A stretch of DNA of 12,681 bases from the NCBI GenBank assembly GCA_900763885.1, contig CAAFLY010000037.1, positions 1 through 12,681 of the forward strand, read 5' to 3'. The notes under the pieces were generated by a model that did no database searches, had not been told where the DNA came from, and saw nothing but the letters and a program-made list of their open reading frames with translations. A program made the translations under genes and the position numbers. Below are positions 6,197 to 12,663 of this stretch, one piece after another (positions within the stretch are counted from its first letter, which is position 1; each line of letters begins with the position of its first letter). The stretch comes from Clostridia bacterium (GTDB taxonomy: Bacteria > Bacillota > Clostridia > Oscillospirales > CAG-272).

Positions 6197-6583
6197 ATGG
6201 GCGACAGGCTGGCACAGCTCTGCCGTGTCCTGAATCGATGGAAGGACAGGCCGGGGGATTTTGTACCGGAGCGGGAAATGGGTGTGCCGGGGCTATCGGT
6301 GACGGCGCTGGCGGACGAGCTGACGGAGAAGCGGTACATCGACGGGCGGAGTGTCCGCGCCTTTCCGTTCGCGGTCCGGATGGTGGTCAGCGGCAGGGAA
6401 GCGCGGGAGCTGGTGGATGCGCTCGCGTTTTTCGACCGCTGCACGGCGTATCTGGCAGGCGCGGTTATGGAACTGGACTGTGACCGGGTAACACAGGCGA
6501 CGGCGGCGGCACGGACTGCGACAGGCAAGGACGGCACGGCGGAATACACGGCGCGGTACGTGATGGAATACCGTGCGGGATGA
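6197..6583 (+). CDS. Probable tail terminator or tail completion protein
   Basis: This 128-residue protein lies between the head-closure gene and the tail tube gene, the usual place of the tail terminator. That protein caps the finished tube and joins it to the head. It begins MGDRLAQLCRVLNRW and has an alternating strand and helix pattern. The last 20 residues (GKDGTAEYTARYVMEYRA) resemble the C-terminal beta hairpin of tail completion and minor capsid proteins. ATG 6197 follows a GAGGAGAGGGGG purine run. The call rests on position and general pattern, not on a diagnostic motif. Confidence 0.6.
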   Translation: MGDRLAQLCRVLNRWKDRPGDFVPEREMGVPGLSVTALADELTEKRYIDGRSVRAFPFAVRMVVSGREARELVDALAFFDRCTAYLAGAVMELDCDRVTQATAAARTATGKDGTAEYTARYVMEYRAG

Positions 6584-6625
6584 ACGGCATACAGAGAGAA
6601 AGAGAAAAAATCGGGAGGAAAAACG

Positions 6626-7111
6626 ATGGCGACAGCAATTGTAAATCGGGCGGATCGACGCCACTACATGAATACCGGCACGAAGGAAACGCCCGTCTGG
6701 TCGGCGATCGGGGAGGGCTTCACGGAATTCGCGGAGACGAAGAACGCGACGAGCTACCAGAGGCGATACATTCACGAGGCGACGAAGCGGACGGATGTGA
6801 CGGGCTACGCGCCGGTGATCGACTACGAATGCGAGGTATACCGGGGCAGTGCCACGATCGGGCGGCTTCGGAAGATCACGGACACGGAGGCACTGGGAGA
6901 GGCGGCGCAGGTGGAGATCTGCACAGTGGATCTCTTTGACGAAACGGAGACCGCGGGGGTCTATCGCGCGCTGCGCCGCACCTATTCCGTGATCCCGGAC
7001 AAATGCGCCCCCGGGGTGGACGCCCTCATCTACACGGGGACTCTGAAGGCGGTATCGTCCCCCATCCCCGGCACCTTTGTCGTGAGCACCGAGACGTTCA
7101 CGGTGGACTGA
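6626..7111 (+). CDS. Major tail tube protein
   Basis: This 161-residue protein would form the hexameric rings of a flexible siphovirus tail tube. Features that fit include WSAIGEGFTEFAE near residues 25-37, the conserved-looking RRYIHEATKRTDVTGYAPVID (46-66) and the C-terminal PGTFVVSTETFTVD (148-161), which matches the GTF...TF-T pattern of clostridial tail tube proteins. The length is in the usual range of small tube proteins. ATG 6626 is preceded by GGGAGGAAAAACG, a good site. It is followed within 15 bases by the first chaperone gene. The presence of a tube gene with two chaperones and a distal tail protein shows that the element once made a long, non-contractile tail; no sheath gene is present. 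Confidence 0.85.
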   Translation: MATAIVNRADRRHYMNTGTKETPVWSAIGEGFTEFAETKNATSYQRRYIHEATKRTDVTGYAPVIDYECEVYRGSATIGRLRKITDTEALGEAAQVEICTVDLFDETETAGVYRALRRTYSVIPDKCAPGVDALIYTGTLKAVSSPIPGTFVVSTETFTVD

Positions 7112-7125
7112 GAAAGGACTGGAAC

Positions 7126-7515
7126 ATGGAAGAGACAAAACGGTATTTTTCCTACGGCGGGAAGTCGTACTATTTTGACGTAAGCGAGGTGGGCTGTCTG
7201 ACGCGGCTGACCAGAGCATTGGAGATCATGGAGGGCGAGCGGACGGAGCGCGTCGGAGCGGATGGGACAAAGACGCCGGGATACGTGGTGATCGCGTCGT
7301 TCTGCGAGTCGATCCTGACCTTTTTCGAGAGCGTATTCGACAGGGCGGCGGCCTTGGAGATCTGCGGGGAGATGCAGAGCGGGGAGGCGTGCGCGGCGGC
7401 GTTCTTGGCGTTCGTATCATTCGCGCGTGCGCAGACCGTGGCGATGGAAGCGGCGATTGCGGCGGCGGAGGCGGAATACGCGGCGAACGCGGTATCCATG
7501 GGGGTTCTCGCATGA
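7126..7515 (+). CDS. Tail assembly chaperone 1
   Basis: This 129-residue helical protein sits after the tube gene, where the first tail assembly chaperone (gpG-like) is expected. Such chaperones hold the tape measure and recruit tube subunits. It starts MEETKRYFSYGGKSYYFDVSE, a small beta pattern common in this class, and continues with helices rich in Ala and Glu, including GYVVIASFCESILTFFESVF. ATG 7126 follows GAAAGGACTGGAAC. The gene ends in an ATGA overlap with the Gp15-like gene, so no programmed frameshift is needed to make the second chaperone, and I see no convincing slippery heptamer at the overlap. Confidence 0.68.
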   Translation: MEETKRYFSYGGKSYYFDVSEVGCLTRLTRALEIMEGERTERVGADGTKTPGYVVIASFCESILTFFESVFDRAAALEICGEMQSGEACAAAFLAFVSFARAQTVAMEAAIAAAEAEYAANAVSMGVLA

Positions 7516-8072
7516 CGGGGTATTCGATTCTGATCTCTCCGCTTGCCGACACCGTGACCCTTGCCGATGGGACCGTGCTTGCGATCCGGACGGATTTTCG
7601 CGTGGGGCTTCTCGTCTCCGTGATCCTGTCCGATCCGACGCTATGTCCGGCGTCGAAGCGGCGGCTGGCACTGCGTCTGTATTACGAAAGGCTGCCGGAG
7701 GGGGCGGATCCGGACGCGCTGTTTGACGCCGCCATGAGCTTTTACAGACGGAATCGCGGGGACGGGGCAAATCCCGCCGGGAGAGCCACGGTGCGGGAGC
7801 CGATACTCGATTTCATCGTGGACGGGGATCGGATCTACGGCGCGTTTTATGCCGCCTACGGGATCGATCTCTGCGCGGCGCGGCTGCACTGGTGGCAGTT
7901 TCTGGCACTGCTCGTCTCTCTCCCGCGGGACAGCGCCTTCATGCGGGCGGTTGCGCTCCGGTGCGTGGATCCGGGAGAGATCGCGGACGACGCGGCACGG
8001 AAACGGCTCCGGATGGCGAAGGCGCGGGTACGGATCCGCAGACGGACAGACAGAGGGGAGGAAACGGAATGA
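7512..8072 (+). CDS. Tail assembly chaperone 2, bacteriophage Gp15-like
   Basis: This 186-residue protein matches the Gp15 family, found between tail tube and tape-measure genes and thought to act as the second tail assembly chaperone. Diagnostic segments are LDFIVDGDRIYGAFYAAYGIDL (99-120) followed by LHWWQFLALLVSL (125-137) and ALRCVDPGEI (148-157). The C-terminus is strongly basic (RLRMAKARVRIRRRTDRG). ATG 7512 overlaps the stop of the preceding gene as ATGA, and its own stop overlaps the tape-measure-slot ATG as ATGA (8069-8072). The three genes are therefore tightly coupled in translation. It looks complete, so the chaperone machinery is retained even though the protein it normally loads is tiny. 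Confidence 0.82.
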   Translation: MTGYSILISPLADTVTLADGTVLAIRTDFRVGLLVSVILSDPTLCPASKRRLALRLYYERLPEGADPDALFDAAMSFYRRNRGDGANPAGRATVREPILDFIVDGDRIYGAFYAAYGIDLCAARLHWWQFLALLVSLPRDSAFMRAVALRCVDPGEIADDAARKRLRMAKARVRIRRRTDRGEETE

Positions 8073-8542
8073 CGGACAGAATGACGGACGCGGTATTGCC
8101 GGAGGTGCGCGCGCTGACCGAGGAGCTTGCCGGACTCACGGGAGCCTACGGCACGGAGCGGGGCTGGTACACGCTGGGAGAGACGATGGTGCGCGGGGTC
8201 TCCGAGGGGATTGCGGCGGCGGGAGAGGAGCTGGCGGCGGCGATCCGTGCGGTATCGGAGGAGTTGGCCGGCGCGGCGCGGGTGCTTTCCGAGCAGCTTC
8301 TGCCTGCCGGGGACCCATCATTGTGGGAATCGCGTGTCGCGGAGGCGGCGGATCCCCTGTCGGCGCGCGTTCGGGACACGGCAACGGATGCCGGCGTGTG
8401 GCATGGCGCGGCGGACACGTCTTCGCGGGAAGCGTTTGGGCGTACCGTGATCCAGTACATCACCCTCCGCAGCGACGACGAGACGCCGTATGAGACCGTG
8501 CGCGCCATCCGTCGGGAGAGCGAGGCACTGCTGCGCGCGTGA
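8069..8542 (+). CDS. Miniature tape-measure-like protein
   Basis: Tape-measure proteins fill the tail tube lumen and fix its length. This 157-residue protein lies exactly in that slot, between the Gp15-like chaperone and the distal tail protein. Siphophage tape measures are usually many hundreds of residues or more. Residues 33-78 form an Ala/Glu-rich helix beginning WYTLGETMVRGVSEGI, which resembles the repeated G-x-x-M-x-x-G-x-x-x-G-I ends of tape measures. The C-terminal YITLRSDDETPYETVRAIRRESEALL (130-155) resembles the TP-x-E-x-x-R-A-I-R closing segment of these proteins. No long transmembrane stretch or lytic domain is visible. The reading frame is clean with good coupling to its neighbour, so it does not look like random debris. 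Alternatives are an internally deleted gene or a different small tail protein. Confidence 0.6.
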   Translation: MTDRMTDAVLPEVRALTEELAGLTGAYGTERGWYTLGETMVRGVSEGIAAAGEELAAAIRAVSEELAGAARVLSEQLLPAGDPSLWESRVAEAADPLSARVRDTATDAGVWHGAADTSSREAFGRTVIQYITLRSDDETPYETVRAIRRESEALLRA

Positions 8543-8558
8543 GAGAGGAGGAGAATGG

Positions 8559-9425
8559 ATGGAGGACTACAGCATTGTACTGCGCGGCGGCGGTGTGACG
8601 GTGGAGCTCGCGCCGGACGGGGAGCTTTGCCTGTTGGAAAACGGCACGGAGGGATTCGGGCGCGTGGACGGGGTGGTCACACTGGCGGAATACGCGTTGT
8701 CGGGCGGCGGCTATCCGGTATCGCGTCATGTATCGCGCCGGGAGATCGTGTTGACGGCGGAGGTGCGTGCGGCGGCGGGGACGGCTGCGTTCACGGATCT
8801 GCGGGCGCGTCTCCTTCGCCTGATGGATCCGCTGACGGATGTGGAGCTGACGGCGGACATGGGGGCGGGGGAGCGGCGCATTGCCCTGATCCCAAGCGGC
8901 GGGGGCAGTGTGGAGATCGGCCATTACCGCGAGCCGGTCACCGCACGGCTCTGCTTCATCGCGCCGGATCCGTATTTCGCGGCAGTGGTGCCGGAGACCG
9001 TCGCCTTTTGGGACGCGACGCCGATGCTGACCTTTCCGCTCAACCTGATGGCGGGGGCGGGAACGGTCAGCGGCTATTACGGGACGACGAACGCGGCCAG
9101 ACTCAGGAATCCGGGGGACAGAGAATGCGGCTACAGACTGACGCTGACGGCGGAAAACGGGCAGGTGCAGCATCCGTCGGTGACGCTGCCGGGCGGTACG
9201 CTGTCCCTGCGCTGCACGATCGGCACGGGGGAGCACGTGGTGATCGACACCCGGCCGCGCACCAAGACGATCCTTGTCAACGGCACGCCGTCCCTATGCT
9301 TCACGCCGGGCAGCGTATTCGCGGGGATTCCGCGGGGGGCGAGCGACATGGTGCTGTCGGCGGAGAGCGGGATTCAGTATCTGCGGGCGCAGCTGTCGTT
9401 TGTGCCGCTGTACTACGGGGTGTGA
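8559..9425 (+). CDS. Distal tail protein (Dit, siphovirus tail family)
   Basis: This 288-residue protein would form the hexameric hub at the tail tip that joins the tube to the baseplate or fibres. An N-terminal beta domain (about 1-140) with repeated ...GGYPVSRHVSRREIVLTAEV... and CFIAPDPYF motifs is typical of the family's tube-like domain. The C-terminal part (about 185-288) carries RNPGDRECGYRLTLTAENG and GEHVVIDTRPRTKTILVNG, which match the galectin-like domain of Sipho_tail proteins. ATG 8559 is five bases after AGGAGGAG. A second ATG at 8555 opens another frame and is rejected. It follows directly after the tape-measure-slot gene, as usual. It looks full length. Confidence 0.85.
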   Translation: MEDYSIVLRGGGVTVELAPDGELCLLENGTEGFGRVDGVVTLAEYALSGGGYPVSRHVSRREIVLTAEVRAAAGTAAFTDLRARLLRLMDPLTDVELTADMGAGERRIALIPSGGGSVEIGHYREPVTARLCFIAPDPYFAAVVPETVAFWDATPMLTFPLNLMAGAGTVSGYYGTTNAARLRNPGDRECGYRLTLTAENGQVQHPSVTLPGGTLSLRCTIGTGEHVVIDTRPRTKTILVNGTPSLCFTPGSVFAGIPRGASDMVLSAESGIQYLRAQLSFVPLYYGV

Positions 9426-9426
9426 T

Positions 9427-10437
9427 ATGGACGCGATGTATCTATTGGACCATTCGTTTTCGCCGGTATGTATGCCCATAGACGGCTATATTTCCCTCGT
9501 GTGGAGCCTTTGCTACCGATCCTGCGGCACCTTCGCGGCACAGCTGCCCTATGATGGCGCGGCGGGCCTTCCGGAGCAGGCGGTTTATCTCACGGATGGG
9601 GTGCGCTGCGGACGGATTGAGCGGATCGTCATCGAAAGCGGTCGGATGCGGCTGACGGGGCGGACGCTGGAGTGCCTGCTCTACGACAGACTGATCGCGG
9701 AGAAGTTCGAGTACACGGGTACCCTGTCGGAGGCGTGTCTGGCGGCGGTGCGGACGTACTGCGGGGATCTGCCGCTTACCGTAGAGACAGACGGCGCGTC
9801 GTTCGCGCAGACGGGGGTCTATCGGGCGCACTGGACGACGGTCGGGCAGTTCTTACACGACGCGCTCTCCCAGGCGGGCGGCTCCTTTGCGGTGGAATAC
9901 GTGCCGGGAGCGGCAAAATGCGCCTTTCGGCTGGTCTGCGGTACGGACAGATCCGGCGCGGGAGCGGTTTTTTCGGAGGATTTCGGCAACATCGCGTCGC
10001 TGACCGTCGAGAGGGACCGTTCCGAGCAGGCGGATCGGGTGTACGTGACCGGAGCGGACAATGTGACGGCAGCCGTGGTGCGGGAAGGCGCGGCGGAGCC
10101 GTATCGGGACGCGCGGATTGAGGCTATGGACATGGAGAGCGCGGATTACGAGGTGTTCGCGGATTACACGGACGCGCTGCGCGAGCGGGGGAAGGCGTAT
10201 CTCGCGGCATACGGCGGGGAGATCGTGCGTGTGGACGGCGGCGCGGAGCCGGATACGCTGCCGGAATACGGTGTGGATTACGCGCTGGGCGACCTGTGCA
10301 CGGTGCGGACGGCGGCATACAGCGGCACGGTGCGGCTCACGGCGATCGATGTGGTCACGGAAAACGGCGTCCGGCGCGTGTACCCGTATTTCGGGATCCG
10401 CAGACGGACGATCCGGGACGCGCTGGGTGAAAAATAA
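9427..10437 (+). CDS. Gp37-like tail tip or baseplate protein
   Basis: This 336-residue protein fits the siphovirus ReqiPepy6 Gp37-like family and probably forms the base of the tail tip next to the distal tail protein, with a role like the tail-associated lysin scaffold. The N-terminus MDAMYLLDHSFSPVCMPIDGYISLVWSLCY and the segment RIERIVIESGRMRLTGRTLECLLYDRLI (63-90) fit that family. The region from EDFGNIASLTVERDRSEQADRVYVTG (near 185-210) through the end (YGVDYALGDLCTVR) fits the C-terminal half. No peptidase, lysozyme or NlpC/P60 domain is visible, so cell wall penetration would need another protein. The ATG is one base after the stop of the previous gene, with GGGGTG four bases upstream. 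Confidence 0.82.
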   Translation: MDAMYLLDHSFSPVCMPIDGYISLVWSLCYRSCGTFAAQLPYDGAAGLPEQAVYLTDGVRCGRIERIVIESGRMRLTGRTLECLLYDRLIAEKFEYTGTLSEACLAAVRTYCGDLPLTVETDGASFAQTGVYRAHWTTVGQFLHDALSQAGGSFAVEYVPGAAKCAFRLVCGTDRSGAGAVFSEDFGNIASLTVERDRSEQADRVYVTGADNVTAAVVREGAAEPYRDARIEAMDMESADYEVFADYTDALRERGKAYLAAYGGEIVRVDGGAEPDTLPEYGVDYALGDLCTVRTAAYSGTVRLTAIDVVTENGVRRVYPYFGIRRRTIRDALGEK

Positions 10438-10457
10438 TACGGAAAAGGAGAATATAT

Positions 10458-11186
10458 ATGCAGAAAATCATTGACGGCGGGATGTTTGATTCGACCAGTG
10501 TCGTGGAGACCGTGGACGGGTTCCCGCGCGGGGACAAGGCGGTGGACGCCGCGTTTTTTGCCCGGATGATGCGCTGCTTCTACCGGGACGGCGTGCTGCG
10601 TCCGACAGAGGGTGCCTTTGCGGTCGTTCCGGCGAGCGGTGGGATCACGGTGCAGGTCCGTCCGGGGATTGCGTGGATCGGCGGGCGGATGGCGTATCTC
10701 GACGAGGCGGCGTCGTTTGCGCTGACGGCAGGCCACCTGTACACGGTGACCCTTCGTATGGACCTCGATCTGCGCCGCTTCACCATTGAAGTGGAGGAGG
10801 ACACAGGCGTGGCACCGCTGCGCACCGAGACCATCACGGAGCTGCTGCTCGCCAGGGTCAATATCCCGATGAACGCGACCGCGGTGACGACGGCGATGAT
10901 CACGGACAAGCGGACGGACAAGACGGTCTGCGGTGCGGTGGATTCCGTGATGGAGGCGCTCCAATCCGTGGCGTACGCGGCAAACAGCGGCGCGGTGGGC
11001 GGACTGACGGCGGACAGGCTGGTGCCGAAAACGGGCTGCGTGATGACGGGGATCCTGCGCTGCGGGAACGAATCGGCGGGCGGCTCGGCGGTGCGCAATA
11101 TCCGCTACGGAAAAACGCTGCCGACGGATCTGGCGGACGGGGAGATCTTTCTCCTGCTCGCGGACGACGGCACGGACACGGAATAA
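10458..11186 (+). CDS. Tail fibre or baseplate protein 1
   Basis: This 242-residue protein likely forms part of the receptor-binding apparatus. Residues 48-135 carry a beta-rich module with VRPGIAWIGGRMAYLDE (68-84) and the calculation-like RMDLDLRRFTIEVEED, a pattern common in clostridial phage tail fibre N-terminal domains. The C-terminal part has GGLTADRLVPKTGCVMTGILRCG (181-203), the variable-module form of the fibre motif ending in MTG-x-L, and ends with an NIRYGKTLPTDLADGEIFLLL segment. It is short for a fibre. ATG 10458 has AAAAGGAG seven bases upstream. The actual receptor is unknown. Confidence 0.72.
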   Translation: MQKIIDGGMFDSTSVVETVDGFPRGDKAVDAAFFARMMRCFYRDGVLRPTEGAFAVVPASGGITVQVRPGIAWIGGRMAYLDEAASFALTAGHLYTVTLRMDLDLRRFTIEVEEDTGVAPLRTETITELLLARVNIPMNATAVTTAMITDKRTDKTVCGAVDSVMEALQSVAYAANSGAVGGLTADRLVPKTGCVMTGILRCGNESAGGSAVRNIRYGKTLPTDLADGEIFLLLADDGTDTE

Positions 11187-11198
11187 GGGGGGGACGCG

Positions 11199-12290
11199 AT
11201 GCTGTACGATCAGACCTCGGAGACGCTGACCTGTCTTGCCGAGAGCGCGGGACACACGCTTCTCTGGAACGATAAGGCGATCGCGTGCCGCCTGTACCGG
11301 GATGGGGTGACGGAGACGCTCTGCTTCGTCCTCGATTACGTGGGGGAGGAGGCGGAGCCGCTTGCCACGAATTATTTCCGCGTATACTACAACGGCACGG
11401 CGCACGGCTTTGAAACGGCGGCGGGGTTTTCGTCCCCGGTGTGCACGCTGACCCATGTGACAGGCAGGGAGGAGGTGCGGCTCCGGCTGGAATCGGACGA
11501 GGACACCTTCACCATGGATGGCAAGGCCCGGCGCGAGATCACGTATCCGTTCGCGTGGTACGACGGTCTGCCCAGTCTCCTCTGGAACGACGTGATGTAC
11601 GCGGACTATCTCACCCATATCACGTGGCAGGTGACCGCGCCGGCAGGCAGAGTCGCGTATCCGAGCCACGCGGAATTCTACGTCCGGCGGCAGGGGGAGA
11701 CGGCGTTCACGCGGCGTGCGGAGGCGAATCTGGACAACAAGGTCTATGCCTGGGCGCTCAGTCTGGACGAGGAGGATATGGGTGCGGCGTACTATTTCCG
11801 GGTCATGTATATCACCGCGGAGAGCGCGGGTGGCACATGGCTGACCAGAAATCGCGCCGACACCCCGGAGACGATCGTGACCCGCAACGGCTCGATCCCC
11901 AATCCGCCGGTGGTTGTCCACAGTGCCGTCATGCGCGGCGGGAGGGTCCGTATCCGGTGGAGCGCGCCGGAGGATCCGCTGTACACCTACGCGGCATACG
12001 ATCTCCACCGTGCCGTTGCCGCCGACGCGGACAGTGCACCGGAGTGGGTGCTGCTCTATTCCGGTCAGGCGACGCAGTTTCTCGATGCCCCTCCGGAGAA
12101 CGGCTATGTCCGCTACCGGGTAACGGGCAGAATGGGGCACGGCAACAAAACCGGATCGGCGGACACCGGATGGCTCCGGCAGAACACCTCCAATCTATAC
12201 GTAGGTGTGAATGGGATTGCGGTCCCCGCGGCGGCGGTTCGCATCGGCGGCAGCACCGCTCTCGCCATGGGGTATGTAGGGGGAGTGTAA
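11199..12290 (+). CDS. Tail adhesin or fibre protein 2 with fibronectin III-like domain
   Basis: This 363-residue protein closes the operon and probably attaches to the host surface. The N-terminal region (about 1-115) is beta-rich. LLWND occurs twice, at 21-25 and 127-131, each opening a similar beta segment. Residues 233-330, from NPPVVVHSAVMRGGRVRIRW to YVRYRVTGRMGHG, have the strand spacing of a fibronectin type III domain. The C-terminal NLYVGVNGIAVPAAAVRIGG is the short YVGVNGIA motif found at the ends of clostridial phage fibres. ATG 11199 follows a run of seven G. The stop codon lies in a strong hairpin (12278-12298). No peptidoglycan-lytic domain is seen. The gene is likely intact, but its binding target cannot be told from sequence. 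Confidence 0.72.
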   Translation: MLYDQTSETLTCLAESAGHTLLWNDKAIACRLYRDGVTETLCFVLDYVGEEAEPLATNYFRVYYNGTAHGFETAAGFSSPVCTLTHVTGREEVRLRLESDEDTFTMDGKARREITYPFAWYDGLPSLLWNDVMYADYLTHITWQVTAPAGRVAYPSHAEFYVRRQGETAFTRRAEANLDNKVYAWALSLDEEDMGAAYYFRVMYITAESAGGTWLTRNRADTPETIVTRNGSIPNPPVVVHSAVMRGGRVRIRWSAPEDPLYTYAAYDLHRAVAADADSAPEWVLLYSGQATQFLDAPPENGYVRYRVTGRMGHGNKTGSADTGWLRQNTSNLYVGVNGIAVPAAAVRIGGSTALAMGYVGGV

Positions 12291-12298
12291 CTCCCCCT
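12278..12298 (+). terminator. Strong hairpin at the end of the operon
   Basis: AGGGGGAGT and ACTCCCCCT form a perfect nine-base stem around a GTA loop, overlapping the stop codon of the last fibre gene. No T-run follows, so it is not a standard intrinsic terminator. It could protect the 3' end of the message or pause the polymerase. Confidence 0.5.
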
Positions 12299-12319
12299 GT
12301 CACCCGATTCTGACCTGCG

Positions 12320-12412
12320 GTCCCGGCGCCCTATTCTTTTGACCTGCAGTCGGCGAAATTCCCGCGCGGCAGGTACGAGGATGCCTTGGCATCCAGTACC
12401 GATCCGCGCGGC
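12320..12412 (-). repeat. Right inverted copy of the hairpin repeat
   Basis: Read on the minus strand, this 93-base block aligns with 16-92. Sixteen extra bases at 12379-12394 form a perfect GGATGCC/GGCATCC hairpin inserted between GGTACT and TCGTACC. CCGCGCGG arms (12362-12369 and 12404-12411) can pair outside, extending the stem. A shorter copy of its start, TGACCTGCGGTC at 12311-12322, repeats TGACCTGCAGTC at 12340-12351 with one mismatch. It does not code for protein. Confidence 0.8.
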
Positions 12413-12420
12413 TTTTGCTT

Positions 12421-12454
12421 ATCGGGACTTGTCCCGATTGCCCTCGGGCATTTT
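12421..12454 (+). terminator. Hairpin pair with T-run, possible operon terminator
   Basis: ATCGGGAC and GTCCCGAT form a perfect eight-base stem with two-base loop (12421-12438). It is followed at once by TGCCC/GGGCA (12439-12450) and TTTT (12451-12454). This is the best intrinsic-terminator-like site after the fibre gene, about 130 bases downstream. The second stem is short and the T-run is brief, so termination may be partial. Confidence 0.4.
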
Positions 12455-12479
12455 CTGCTCTCACTGGCGTTTGGCTTGT

Positions 12480-12509
12480 TTGACTTGCGGTTGGCTTATG
12501 TTGTATATT
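12480..12509 (+). promoter_or_regulatory. Possible rightward promoter leaving the window
   Basis: TTGACT (12480-12485, five of six consensus bases) lies 18 bases before TATATT (12504-12509, five of six). The surrounding AT content is higher than in the operon. Transcription would leave rightward and might serve a gene beyond the window or a short structured RNA. Three TTGGCTT copies (12471, 12491, 12530) surround it. Confidence 0.4.
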
Positions 12510-12560
12510 ATTTTATAAGGTAGCGACGGTTGGCTTGGATTGTTCTTGCTGGCTTCTTCA

Positions 12561-12576
12561 ATGAGGAATACCTCAT
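12561..12576. repeat. Small perfect hairpin ATGAGG / CCTCAT
   Basis: Six-base arms close an AATA loop in the right non-coding flank. GCTCCT appears twice just after it (12578-12583 and 12595-12600). No function is assigned. Confidence 0.35.
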
Positions 12577-12611
12577 CGCTCCTGTAGATTTTATTGCTCC
12601 TTGCGGGGGCA

Positions 12612-12663
12612 CCAAAGGACAGGGACGGCGGGATTTGCGAATCCCCCCTTCCCTATCCTCTGG
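12612..12663. repeat. Long imperfect hairpin at the right edge
   Basis: Nested arms CCA, AGGA, AGGGA and GGGATT pair with AATCCC, TCCCT, TCCT and TGG around a TGCG loop (12636-12639). The mismatches are symmetric: two single ones and one internal loop of four by four. This gives about 18 base pairs in 52 bases. It could be a folded RNA downstream of the promoter at 12480, a repeat end, or a terminator lacking a T-run inside the window. Confidence 0.5.

Noticed and set aside
6580..6939. 119-codon frame overlapping the tail tube gene
   Set aside because: It overlaps a recognisable tube protein in another frame and encodes a Gly/Arg/Asp-rich nonsense-like sequence.
7490..7520. Programmed frameshift between the two tail chaperones
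   Set aside because: The G-rich run ATGGGGGTT is not a proper slippery heptamer in phase, and an ATGA overlap with its own ATG explains expression of the second gene.
8555..9481. 308-codon frame overlapping the distal tail gene, starting at ATG 8555
   Set aside because: The frame starting four bases later encodes the recognisable Sipho_tail protein; this one is a Gly/Arg-rich shadow.
10278..12140. 620-codon minus-strand frame opposite the tail tip and fibre genes
   Set aside because: It is antisense to three clearly coding genes, its composition is Arg/His/Pro-rich, and it has no start signal.
12508..12576. Minus-strand 22-codon frame beginning MRYSSLKKPARTIQ
   Set aside because: It is too short, its AGGAG lies only two bases before the ATG, and the start codon is part of a hairpin. 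There is not enough to call a gene.
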